In this document: piece after piece, positions 1 to 11,535 of the stretch | Position numbering within the stretch: the first letter of the stretch is position 1 | How the letters are laid out: each line of letters opens with the position of its first letter | NCBI GenBank assembly: GCA_951230915.1 | Contig: OX579637.1 | Location: 372,001-436,000, forward strand | Length of the DNA: 64,000 nt | DNA from: Antitrichia curtipendula | Taxonomy: Eukaryota; Streptophyta; Bryopsida; Hypnales; Leucodontaceae | Direction of reading: 5' to 3' | Notes under the pieces: model-generated | Told to the model about the DNA's origin: nothing | The model's database searches: none | The model's input: the letters and a program-made list of their open reading frames with translations, nothing else | Made by a program: the position numbers and the translations under genes

Positions 1-214
1 AATATCATTGAGATGTTTAATTTCAAGATTGCACCTAAAAATATGATGTGCACATTGAAGAATGAAGTTTGATGTCGGTGCCATGAGGAGTTCAATGTCT
101 TTGAAGTATTCACATTGGATGCTTGTTGTCAGGAAGGCACACTCTTTGGAGATCACCTGGCCATTTCAGGAATTCTATGCTGCACTAAATGAGAAAAAAA
201 CATGAACTGTGATG

Positions 215-360
215 GTCCGATAGGCGGTCGGACGGAGGTGACCAAGGCGCGGACGGGCTACCAGGCGGACAAGCGGTCGGACCGTCCACCCGTTGGACGG
301 AAGTAACCAAGGCGCGGACGGGCCATGAGGCGGACGGGTGGACAAGTGGACAGACGGTCT
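215..360. repeat. GGACGG-rich subterminal-type array A1
   Basis: The stretch contains two imperfect copies of a module of about 85 bp built on GGACGG, with the shared words ACCAAGGCGCGGACGGGC and AGGCGGAC. It lies downstream of the hAT pseudogene at 639-3845, and a matching GC-rich tract lies on its other side at 4131-4445. I infer that the two tracts are subterminal repeats of one hAT element. No terminal inverted repeat or target duplication was found at this end. Confidence 0.6.
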
Positions 361-638
361 TCGCTAGTTTTAAGGTATTTGAAAAAACAAAATTTTGATG
401 GTGTGCACAACATGAATGAGCAAATTTGTATTACAAACTTAAAGTTCAAACAATGAATTGTCATAACATAATGTGTTTAGGGTAAAAAACTAAACACCCA
501 AGTTTACATCTTCTCAATCTTTATGGACTATGGCTGGTAGTCACTATCTCCTTTGACTTCAGCCCTGCTATTATGACCTGTTGTATCCCATCCGGAATCA
601 TCGTCACTGGATGAATTTTGCATACTATCTGATGAAGA

Positions 639-3600
639 TTATACAATCTTCCCTCCTTCTTCTTGTACTTGTTTCGATGCGCTTGATTTCACTGGTCTAC
701 CTAACTTATGATCCCTTTTGACTTTTAGTAGAGACTTTCCAATACCTCCCTTAAGATCATGGATTGGTTTTGCCTTTCGCTTGGTTAGAGGCAGACTTGC
801 ATCAAGGGGGGTTCTACCTACATTTTGTTTTTTCAGTGGAGAGATTGCAAAAGGCTCTATTATTCTTTTCCTCTTAGCTTTTTTGGACTCCTTCACCGCG
901 GGTGAACGTGCTTCCGAATCTCCTGAAATGTTTGTCTTCTCTGCGGACAAAGCTTCCATTGTAGGGTTTGAAGATTTGATCGGAGAATGCTTTGCATGGC
1001 CAGAAAATCGACGCAACATACACTCCAATGTTTGCACATCATCGTTGTCTGATGAAACGGATGGATTGGGATTGGCACCAATGCGCAATTCTTTCAAATT
1101 GCTCAAATGTTGTTTTTTAAACCGTGAGTCTCCAGGACCATTCAAAGTCGTGCTACCGCTTGTATATAGTGCATGTCGAGGACTGCTACGTGGTGGTAAT
1201 TGAGGATCTCGCACGAGTTGCTTCATATCTTTGGCATTGTGGTTTGGCATTGGGCACATGGATTCCAATACACGTGGATCTTGACTTCCCTCTATTCGAG
1301 GTGCTTGGGCATTTTGAATGCCGAAAAGTCCAATAGTTTCACTTGTCAATGCCCTTGATAAATCAATACTTTGGTTGACCACATTTGTGTGGGACTTCAC
1401 CCCACACTCCCTCATGTCTTTGTGTTAATCATTTTCTTCCGCTCCTACCATTGTCATGGATGGACACTCGGGAATTCAAATCACTTCATCCATTTGGGGA
1501 GTTTCATCACCTATAAACATTTCCTCATCTTCCTCTGCTATCTTCACATGAGTATTTTCCCTATTTGCTAGAATGTTTTCACTATGCAACAACCTAGTCC
1601 CATCTAAGTATTTAGCTATGGAAGATTCACCTTCATCATATTCACAGTCGTCCTCATCCAACGGAAACTTGTAAGGGTCTTCACAATCATCTCCAATGTC
1701 TCCATCATAACGAACTGGGCTACAAAGCGGTTCATCATCCAAATTGCGAATGCCGTGGTCATCTTCATCGTCTATGAAGGGATCAACTTCTTCACCAAAT
1801 TCACCACCCTCATCTTCCGATGAAGACAAGGCCGAATCCTCCGACTCTAGGTTCTCATCGTACCACTTCTTTTTGTCATTTTGCTTTGATGCAACGAGGA
1901 CTTTGGAATTGGTATACATATATACCAAATTCTGTGTTCTTTGTGGCTTCAACTTCTTCCGATATTTGTTGTGAACAAAAGAATAGCTACTCCAATTTCA
2001 TTCACATGAAGACGATGATACCGGTTGGGCCAAAATCCTCTTGGCAATTGGAGCAATGAGCTTCCCGCACGCGCCCTCAAAATCCCACCAAGCATGCACC
2101 GACAATTATTGTTCACCCGGATCCAACATGTTGTGGAACGGAGGTTTCCTATGGTGGAAGGCTACAAATTCCTTCACAACCTTCGCGTACTCTAAAAGTG
2201 TACATATTTGTATTAAAATGCGCTTGCATGCAGCCATGGCATTGGTGTCGTCGGCTAGCTCTTTGTCTTCAAGAAGGTAGGGATTCAAAAGTGCTCCTGC
2301 ATAATGTAAATCGGTCTTTACCATATCACGTTGTTCGTAGAACACCTTCACCAACGGGATGGCTTTGTCCAAAGCCAAGCAAAAAGGCTCTTTGTCTAAA
2401 GCAAGAATGTGCTTCTCTAGTTTCTTCATAATATGTAACACCTTGTCCATGCATGATATCTTTGCATCCAAATCACGAAGAGCATTGACAATTGGAGTTG
2501 TCACATCTTCAAAATTTTGACAACGATGCCAAAAATGCCCACTTAGAATGGTCTTCTTCACCCGTTCGGATTCTAAACGAGTTTTGGATTTTCGCGAGTG
2601 CTTTCTAGCATATTCCTCCCATTGCGAGTCCGTCACAGTTTGTTGCAATTGTGCTTTCACCTTGAGCATACGTGCAACCATGTTGTAATTCGAGGCAAAT
2701 CTTGTTTCCACCGCCAACAACAAGTTGTACTACGTCGAATATTTCCGAAGTATCGCAAGCGGCATGTGCCTCTTCTTGAAGAATTTGACTATCTTTTGGG
2801 AATCTTTCACGACGTCATCAATCCATTGTTCGTTTGCCCAATCTTTTAGCAACAAATTCAAGGCATGCACCACGCAACCTTGGAAAAAAATGTGGGGATA
2901 GGTAGTAGATACCAAACTCCATGCTGCTAGATTTACAGCCGCATTATCTGTACTCACCTGCACTATGTTTGCAGGGCCCACTTGTTCTATAAAACTCTCT
3001 AATATGGAGGCCAAATATGGAGCATCTTTAGTTTTCCCAGTTGTATTTACCGATCCTAGGAATTGCTCACCCGCGGATGACACAAGCATGGCATTTATCA
3101 ATAACCGATTCAAAACCGAGGTCCATCCATCAATAGACAATGTGGCTCCAAACTTCCTAATATTGGTTTCTATCTGCTTACGGAGATTGACCTCTAAGTC
3201 TACCTTTGTTTGGTTAAGCAATTTATGATGTAGGTCATGGTATGATGGTGGGCTATAAGGTTGGTGAAACTCCGTCGTTTTCTTCACTGCTTCTTTGAAG
3301 GCTGGATTTCGGGCTACAGCAAATGGTATGTTTGCCGCATAAAAGAAATTGGCCCACATTGCATTCAAAATGCATTTATTTTCTTCTTCGAATCCCGCTA
3401 CTAGCCTACTCTGTCTTTGAGGCCTACTACTTGATGTCCGCTGAGTTCCACGTCCACCTGATGCTTGTGTACTTGGATTTTCTTGGGAAGAACCACCAAC
3501 ATATTCCTCTGGTGCCATGCATGAGTCTTCTTCGGTAGAGTTCACAGTGTCTCTCGCATTTGACATAGCACGAACAACCATAGGCATAGGTGTGTTGTTG

Positions 3601-3845
3601 CCATCCACATTATATGGAGTACCTCTTTGTGGAATCACTCCATTGCAACAAACAAATAGACCTCAAACTTCAGATGTCATTTGGGTACAAAGGCTGATTC
3701 CTTTGTCACGACTTCCCGATGTGCCTGCATATCCCAAATGACTAAACATACGGACCGGCTTCTTGGCAAGTATCAATTTGCAAGCCTTGCATTGTACTTT
3801 TCCATTTGATAGGGTTTCGTACCAAGAAGACCAATCCTTGCTCAT
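639..3845 (-). pseudogene. hAT-family transposase, decayed copy 1
   Basis: The gene reads in a single frame from ATG at 3845 down to 639. It starts with a BED-type zinc finger (W-W near the start, CKAC, then H). A DUF659-type hAT core follows at about 3240-2740, with the words SIDGWTS, QVSTDNAA and FFQGCVVHALN. An alpha-helical insertion region comes next, then a hAT dimerisation segment (WWDFEGACGKL, LVYMYTNSKVL) at about 2080-1890. The tail is long, first acidic and then basic. Hobo/Ac/Tam3 transposases cut and paste elements in the nucleus and leave 8-bp duplications. The frame is conserved, but it is broken by stops at 3663-3665, 2730-2732, 2106-2108, 1998-2000, 1476-1478 and 1425-1427. 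The copy is therefore dead by nonsense mutation rather than by frameshift. I chose the start at the methionine just before the BED domain. The family assignment is firm; the extent of the tail is less certain. Confidence 0.88.
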
Positions 3846-4130
3846 GGTGGTTGTTTTAGGCTCTGTGTATTGAAACCCTAAATTCAAAACGTAATGATAA
3901 CAATTGGGTAAAATCGTTCAAATGTTTATGCACAAAGCCTTGGAAAACAAGGCCCCGCTTTCCACAGAACTATGCATTATCAAGCAAGGGACACAAAAAA
4001 TTGCAACCCGTAGCCCTTGGAAATCTTAGCTTTCAATTTTTTAGGAGTGCTTGTAAATGTCAATTTCAGGATTTTTATAGTCTTCATCTGTTGATGACCG
4101 TTGAACATGGGAAAAAAAAAAATCTTCCCA

Positions 4131-4445
4131 CAACGGTGGGGCGGACAGCGGATGGCCAGCTGGGCCGTCGGAACAGCGGACGGTGGACACCAGACGGGAA
4201 TATGGGTTGTCAAAACAACGGACGGGCGGACGGTGGACGGGAAGCTGGGCCGTCGGAACTGCGGACGGGTGGACCGTGGACGGGAATCTGGGAACTGTGG
4301 ACGGCCAGTTGGGACCTGCGGACGGGAAGCTGGGACCGAGGCCATTGAAATAGCGGACGGGCGGACCAGACGACGGAAAAGCGGACGGGCAGCGGATGGA
4401 CGGACGGACCTAAAACCGAATAGGCGGACAGGCGATTTTTACAAT
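4131..4445. repeat. GGACGG-rich array A2
   Basis: This GC-rich tract has many GCGGACGG, GGGCCGTCGGAA and GACGGGAA repeats of roughly 30-45 bp. It lies 290 bp upstream of the start of hAT copy 1 and about 460 bp beyond the 3' end of the RING-finger gene. It contains GGGTTGTC near 4204, the same word that opens the termini of the hAT-type MITE at 34881-35080. I infer a subterminal or promoter-proximal repeat. Confidence 0.65.
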
Positions 4446-4903
4446 TTCGGTAAGATGTTTAAAGTGTGCAGGCAGGCGGACAAGTGGATTAGGCGAATAG
4501 AAATGTATGTGCAAATGAAAATGGGTGATTTGTAGGCACGGGGTTATAGAAAATAATATAACAATAATATAAAATGATCTGGTACAAATGTACAATAGGT
4601 ATGATCTTCTGCAATAGGTACTCAAAAGAAACATATTTGACAAATAAATAAGGCAAAATTTACCATTATAAAAAAACAAATCCAAACATATTTGTATTGC
4701 ATAAATATTTATACATTAATTAAAAGCAACTCATGACATACCATGAATGTTGTGCATTACTAATATTGAATCTTCATGAGATTCAAATAAGTACAAAACA
4801 TTTTTTATTGGTTATCCCCCTAATACAAACACTATTTTGCATCATCGCTACCATTTGCAGAAATATAAGAAGCACCCTCTTGCTTCTTAAGTCTTCGACT
4901 TGT
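4446..4903. other. AT-rich spacer, no gene seen
   Basis: This is an AT-rich stretch between array A2 and the 3' end of the RING-finger pseudogene. I see no domain, no clear terminal repeat and no plausible coding region in it. Confidence 0.6.
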
Positions 4904-7900
4904 TCAACGAGTTTGAGGACCACCCAACCCAGAGCCTGTGCCCCCTCCTGATCGGACTTCCATGTCCACGGCGATGAATTGTCGTTTGGTTTCTGGAGAG
5001 TAGTCATCTTGGTCTTCCATCTTCCGTTTATTTTTCCTTGTGGGAGACAAATCTACTTCCTGTGCCTTTAATGCTCTCAAAGCCGAATAAATCTTTTCTA
5101 TCATAGCATTTATCGCTTTGTCATCATCTCAAGGGGTCAACCAGATCGCTTGCCATGTGCCATGTAGAAAAGTCCTCCACGTTGTTATAATGTCGGTGAT
5201 CCTCTTATCAAATGCACTTGCCACCTCCACGAGTGCATGTTTTGTACTTGATAGCCCATCTACATTAAAAGCAGCACGAACTTGCGCAGCTTCTTCCAAT
5301 TTTGATAAGAATAGGGCCCTCCCTATTAAGCTGTGATTATATGCTCCGTACTGCTTGTTGAACTCTTGGGATGGTTGCACTTCTATGCAGACGCCATCTT
5401 CTCCTTTCCGCACTTCTTTTTCAGGAAATCGGAAGAACTTTTGATGTGAGATGCTCCAGTGTCCCCCATGCTACGACAAAACAATTCTCAAGCCTCCAAG
5501 TCTTCAATACCCTTGGCCCGCAACTCCACCTCTCTATTGCGCGTCATCTAGTCAAAGTCATCCAATTCGTCATTGTAGTTCTTACCAACATCATGCATGA
5601 ATTTTTGCGCATTCCGAATGAGAGGTCGCCCCCAATGAATGTAATTTTGGAATAGAAATGGCTTTTGGTCAAGTAGAAGGGTCCATCGATTGTGTTCGTG
5701 GCTAGGGGGCATGCTCTCCTCGTGCCCAATCATTTTGTAAAACCTAGGGCTCAAAGGAGATTGACACTCGGGACAAACCGAACAAACAAGGGATGATTCC
5801 ACCATACACGTGATATGATAAGTGTGGCGACATTGGTCCATGATTAAGGCGCCCTCGGGACCAAAATGATTTAGACAAAGGCTGCATTTACCCTCCAATA
5901 GTTCCGTATTTGAACTTTCACCATGCACTACTATCTTGTCTGCCTCTTTGATGTGTGCTGAATGCGTGTTGTAAGGGGCCCAACCTTCTTCTACTTCCAA
6001 GGTCCAATTGATGGACTTTGACGCAATCTTCTGCACGTCATTCAATCGCTCAAACATTGCCTCCATGTCCCCCCAATATGTGACGTCAATTGAACCTCTA
6101 TGATGTACCTCAAACATCCTTCTAATAGATAGGAGGTTGGAGGAAATGGCATCGCATTGCTCCTTGGACTTCATGGCTAATTTGAGAAGCCCCTTCATTG
6201 CTCGGGTTACTACAGACGGTTTGTCTTGTAGTTTTTGAATCCACGTCAACCAACAAGTGTCGGAACTACTCTTTGGCAAGCATTTATCTAGCTCCACTAC
6301 TTGCATCATTTTCTGATATTGTGCTTCCAAATAGACGTTTTGTTGAGTTACCGACTCTAGTTCATGCTTCCCCTCTTCAAATTCGTGGCCTTCCGTTTGC
6401 ATGGACGCGTCTCGGAATGTGGGAGGAGGATTATCCATGGCGGTTTCGGATATTACTTCCTTTTGGTTGTTTTCCTCAACCGCTTCTATACGCACGGCTC
6501 CGCTGGTCTTTGGAAGAACACATCCTCCATCCTTGAAATTCTTTTGCTTGAGCACTACCATTTTGTATTCCAATTTCTCGATAAATTCCCTCTGAGAAAC
6601 TAGAGCGTCATATCGGCGATCTTGTGCATTCGCAAATCTTTCATAATTAGCGCACACTCCTTTGAATGCACCAATCAATTGCTTGTGCTCTTCTTTCAAT
6701 TTCTCGTGCTCTACCTTCAAGGCCTTGTATTTCTCATTCTCTTCATTCAAGATGTGCAGCTTGCGATTATTTTTGACCCGCTCCTCCAATAATGGTTTCA
6801 TAGACGTGACGAAATCCCAAAACAACAAGACACCTTCCACCAACTCGGGCCCGGATTTGGTGAATTCCTGAGCAACTTCCATAAGTTTGGGGGCAATGCT
6901 AGCTACAAATTTAGCTATAATCGACAATCTTTTCGAGGTGATCACAAAATTGGGCCATTGATCACTGTATTCAGCGGAGAGATTACTCGGTCCGGCCTCG
7001 TTTGCGGTTTCAGTCAAGCCCGCCTTGTTTGCGGGGTTACTAGGACCGGCCTCATTTGTCTCGATTACTTGGTTTGGTTGAAGAGAGATGTCTTGTTGAT
7101 GTGCCCCAAACAAATAAGAAGCTTCCAACAAGCTTTCCAATTCACTCACCACTGGCAAATGACAAAGATCCTCCAATTGTGCCATATTTTGAGTTGACAA
7201 ATGCGGATAGCTTTTATTCAATGGGTTGTCATCAATGGACACATTTTGCGCCATGCCATCGAGTTGCTTTCCATTTTTTGGCAACATCTGCCCTTCAACT
7301 CTTGGGCTCGATACGGGGCCCAGCATGGGGCTTGATACGAAGCCCAATACGGGGCTCAATACGGGGCTCGGTGTGGTTGGCAAGTCTTGATTGCAAGGTA
7401 CTTGTGTCAGAAAATTCGTAGCATCGCTCTCTATGATATTATCAATTGATGCAATGGCCTTTGCCATTTGTTCGGGACGAACCTCTTCCCGACGTTTTTG
7501 TAGTGCAGACGGGGCCACCGGTTCTTCAAAAATGGGCCGCATGCTTAGAAGACCACTTTGTTCACCCACGGATGTAAAATTGCGTGTGCATATCCAATCC
7601 GCTCGAGGAGTTAAAAACACCTCTCCGTCAACACCTTCCAGCATGGCATTTGACATTGTAGTTGGAATCTTCGTAGAATCCAAATGTACTCCAATATTTC
7701 TCCCCTCCATGATCTCTTTTTTAACCTACATTAAAGCATGTTTTTGTCGCTTCTGTGATTTTGGTGCCTCACTTGGACTTGCCTTTGGATCATACAAATC
7801 CGGAATATCTTTTTGCCCTACTGTAAGCAAAAGCGGAGCCGCAGTTGTTGTTGGATATGTGCTCCAGTCCACCTTCCGAGCCAATATGAGCTCAGCATAC

Positions 7901-8283
7901 ACCATAGAGGCCAGGCTGTAGTTTATGAGACCCTTACTCATTGATTTGTCCCCGAAGAGGGCCCACCAAACCTCAAGTGATCGATGGACAAAATGTCCAT
8001 CCTTGCAATTTGATGGCTTGCAACAGAAACCTCGTGTGTGAATAATGTGGAACTCACGAGGCCACAACTTGTCGATGTGATACATTTTCACATATTTTTT
8101 GCAGATTTTGGAGGTCCAATAATTTTCTTCCTCCTTCTCCCATTCTCTCTCCGCTTTGATATTTGGATCATCTAAAATGTCCCAGTGAAGCTTGTGGGCG
8201 GTCCCCTTTGATTTTGTCTTCCCGCTCTTGCCACCTCTTGAAGTCATCGCTATAGTGCCCTTGCTCATACCTTCCGTTGTCAT
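4904..8283 (-). pseudogene. RING-finger/coiled-coil protein, copy 1 (broken)
   Basis: One frame runs from ATG at 8283 through a stop at 7726-7728 to a 720-codon open stretch that ends at 5548. The gene then continues, with at least one frameshift near 5420, to 4904. The N-terminal ~180 residues contain W-P-R-E-F and YAELILARKVDWSTY, which match the paralogue at 22047-24182. The middle is a Pro/Ser-rich region and then a long coiled coil. At 5757-5893 there is a RING-H2-like finger with spacing C-x2-C-x14-C-x-H-x2-H-x2-C-x10-C-x2-C. RING-H2 domains usually bind E2 enzymes in ubiquitin transfer, but no substrate can be named. An NLS-like segment (KNKRKMED) lies near the end. Array A3 lies upstream. 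The linked hAT gene and a second copy nearby suggest it is carried by a transposon; this is inference. Confidence 0.75.
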
Positions 8284-8424
8284 GACTGACGGCAAGTGAT
8301 ATCAAAATAATTGACCTCACTCTCCACCCGTATAGGAACAATCAGCACAATGAAGCAACGGTTGTAACTTCTGACACGGGTTCCACCTCTAAATGGAGAG
8401 AAGAAGTGAGGAAGAATGGAAGGG

Positions 8425-8795
8425 CCGTCCGCCTTTATACTCGTCCGCAACCAAACCTAAAGTAGGTCCGACGGCGGACGCCCTCCCAAACCTCCCGAAG
8501 CGGACTCGGTTGTCCGATTGATCGGATGAACCTACTGTCCGCTTGATCGGACGGTCTGACCGTCCGCTGGATCGGGCGGCTGGATCATCCGATCGATCGG
8601 ACGGTCAGATCGTCCGAGTCGAACCGCCCGTCTGCCCTGTCCGTCCCGTCCGCCGTCCGCCCGTCCGCCCTGTCCACCGTCAGCCATCCGCTCGTCCGCC
8701 CATCCGGTGGTCTGCGTCCGTCGGACAGTGGCCACTACGTCCGCTGCGTCCGCAACAGCGTCCGCGGACGCTGCGTCTGGACATCCGGTTTTTGG
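8425..8795. repeat. CGTCCG-rich array A3
   Basis: Dense repeats of CGTCCG, GATCGGACGGTC and CCGTCCGCC make up this tract. It lies just upstream of the RING-finger gene (start 8283, minus) and abuts the truncated 5' side of the LTR-like copy that begins near 8800. The boundary near 8795-8810 is a rearrangement breakpoint, because the N-terminal third of the LTR-like ORF and its promoter are missing. Confidence 0.7.
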
Positions 8796-8809
8796 ACGTG
8801 ATTTGCCCC

Positions 8810-10413
8810 CGGACGTTCCAATTCGTCAACCCTGATCAGTACGCCACTGAGAAGTTCCAGAACCCTCTTCACGCGAAGCAAGGGTACGCAATCAGTGACT
8901 GCGTGGATGAACGCCATCAGCGGGTGTTGAATTTTCTCATCTCCATATTGTATCCTGAAAACCCTACCCGGGTCACAGTTTTGATGGCCAACACGATTTT
9001 TGGAGCGATGGAAGAAAGAGTAGTGCACTAGGGACGAATCATAGCGCAAATGGTGTCAAAGCTCGCGGATCACGTGTTCAAAAGTCGGTACAACTCGATC
9101 AGCCCCTATCTCTTTCACATCTACCACCACGGGGACGTATTGACGTCGGATGAGATGTTGGTGTACAACACCGGATTGGAGTTGGTCAAGTATGACCTTA
9201 CGGATGAGCTGGAGAAGGACAAGCCGATGCCTGAGGAGGAAGAGGATCCGGAAGTGGGAGCCTTGGAGCGGAAGAAGCCTAGGCGGAAGTCGACGGATCC
9301 GAGTTCACGTGGGAAGCAACCTGAGACGGAACCACGGGAACCAAGCCCAGTTCCGGGAGAAGAGAAGCCACCTCTTAGAGAATTCTTTGACATCGGATTC
9401 GATTGGATGCATCAAGCCCGGAACCTACACCACAAGGCCATCTAGTTCATGGAGGAAGTGGCGACAGAGCTGAACGTGCCACCCGAAGAAATCATCGAGG
9501 AGATTAGGCAAAGGCCGAATCCGGAAGTCATCCGTCAAAAGGACGAGTAGCTCCGGGCTTTGGAGAAGAGCCGGGAGGAGGCGGAAAGCCGGAGGAATTC
9601 GAGGTGGCACAAAAGAATAAGAGGGACGCCATACAGTTGGTCCGAAATCTCCAAGCCCTGATTGACCAACCGGCGGATGTTGTGAACAAGGCGCGACTCT
9701 ATGACGCCCATTTGGTAGCAGAGGGACACGTGGCTGGATCCAAGGTCGTAATGATCCTTATGGATTTCGAGGCCCGAATGCAGAAGGTACTCCAGGAGAT
9801 GCAGACCCTGGTAGCACGAGTCAATCCGGACAGGGCGATGGACTTCTCGACCTTTCCGGAAGCGGATCTCACCACCAATCCGTTTCTCCAGACTCCGCCA
9901 AAGCCAATCGTGGGGATTCCGGTCCTGTCTCAACCAGGAAGATTGCAGTCTCTCCTAAAGCCGCATGTGCAGCAGGAGTGGTTGACTCAAAGGACTTATC
10001 CTCCGGTCCAGAATTAGAGAGATGATCAGAGCGTTCCGGAACAAGGCGGAACTTTTACGCCGGCTCAAACTCAGACATTGGAGGAAGGGAAGCAGATTAG
10101 GGGTAATCTGCTCAACCGGATCGAAGCTGTGGAGAATCCGGCCAAGACACATCCGGACGACTTCATCCACATGCGGGAGGAAACTCCAGCCAAGCCGCCA
10201 TCGCCAAAGCCTGTTGACAAGCCAATCGACTTGGACTCGCCAATACGGGAGATGGAGATTCTCGAATCCGAGAAGGAGGACTTCGAGACGGAATCCACCA
10301 CGGAGACAGATGAGGAGGAAGATTTGCCATCGAAGAAGCGGAAGATCCAGACCCGAGTGGCCGGAAAGCTCACACCGTTGCCAAAAACCAGGGCGAGGAC
10401 ATCACTGGCATAG
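8810..10413 (+). pseudogene. ORF of LTR-like element copy B (broken)
   Basis: This is homologous to the intact 635-aa ORF at 53728-55635 and closest to copy E. Shared words include GYAIS-C, RH-RVL-FLI and RVT--MANTIF. The frame is broken by TAG at 9029-9031, a stop at 9443-9445, a further TAG near 9548, a frameshift near 9600 and a stop near 10015. The TAG at 9029 sits at the same position as one in copy E, where copies F and G encode tryptophan. The C-terminal part is acidic and ends with a basic patch. The N terminus is missing. Confidence 0.75.
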
Positions 10414-11272
10414 TTAAGGAGCAGCTCAAAGAAGCCGAAGAAAGTAGGATTTAGAAGTTAAATTTAGACTTTAGGGTTTTTCGGAACGAATTTTCCGTAT
10501 GTGGGCCCATTTTTGGAATTGTAGGGATAACTTTCATTAGCATTCCGGATATCTCGGATGCTTCTGTGGTTGGTTAGCTTGATTTTTGGATGTCTTTTTT
10601 CCTTTTTGTTTTGGTTTTTAATGGTGAGCAGGTCTGTTGCTCATTCATTCCATCTTTATGCAATTTGAAGTTTCATTTCATTTTCCTTACTTATATCTGA
10701 GCCACTAAGTGGACTTTCCATGTTCAAAGTATTCTTGGAGGACTTGGGCGGTATGTTTGGGTGTTTTGAGAGTTGTGAGGAACCGGGAAGGAGGAACCCG
10801 GATTCCATGATTGTTTGGAGTGAGACAGTAAGGGAGAATTTGTAACGAAGCTAGGATGGATCTGTAGGACTTGTGCATTTAGAATCTTTAAACTACTAGA
10901 ACGGTAATCCGATTGGAGTGTTGAGGGTGAGGTTCCGGAACTAGAAGTGGTTCCATGCGGAGTTAATTAGCCACCAAGGGAAAAAACCCTGCTTACCAAA
11001 ATATCTGCCAACTATAGTGTCACCTACTTTCTCATAGCCTTTCTCTTGTGTTGAATCCGGATAGTTATGTATCTATCGTTGTAGTGGAGAGGAAAGACTG
11101 GATTCTGTGTGACTTGCTTCCCGAATAGGCCATCCGGAAAGTTGTGAGAAAACGGAAACCCACTTCGTTGCAACATTTAGGACTGTTGAGTGTCTTGGGT
11201 TGTTTTGTAGGTGTTAGAGGGTGTGATTGATAAGTGGTGGAGTCACTGCCCCTTTAAAGAGTAAAAGCGGAC

Positions 11273-11293
11273 CCCCTGAAGGTAAAACAGGGG
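11273..11293 (+). other. conserved stem-loop, copy B
   Basis: The stem CCCCTG / CAGGGG closes a 9-nt loop (AAGGTAAAA), about 240 bp before the 3' end of the element. The same structure occurs in copies D, E, F and G. Confidence 0.6.
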
Positions 11294-11535
11294 TATAACA
11301 ATCCAAAGAGTGAGTGTACCCGGATCCCGGAAGAAGATGGATCCGGAGTAGAATCTGGAAAGAAGTAAGTCCCGGAAAAGGGAAGAGAGATTTTGGGTTC
11401 CTTTGGGGTGTTTGAGAGATAATCCGGACAAATCCAAATTCATAGCAACATAGTAGAGTCCCTGGGACAATTTTCCATGTCATCTAACCACAATTGTGTG
11501 TTAAAGTTGTTTACCTCTAGGTTACGCGTACGACA

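Larger units (their letters stand above)
8800..11535 (+). mobile_element. LTR-like ORF-bearing element, copy B (5' truncated)
   Basis: This is the 3' part of the recurring 3.4-kb family. The coding region is followed by a non-coding tail with the conserved stem-loop at 11273-11293. The terminal block resembles the other copies and ends ACGCGTACGACA at 11535. The 5' end, promoter and first ~100 codons are absent and array A3 lies there instead. The 3' end abuts hAT copy 2 within its QVCTDNAAN motif, so the element once inserted into that transposase. The N-terminal half of that hAT gene is not found upstream, so the left side was lost by rearrangement. Confidence 0.75.

Noticed and set aside
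4001..4535. Long ORFs through the GGACGG array
   Set aside because: Low-complexity translation of the repeat in several frames at once; not coding.
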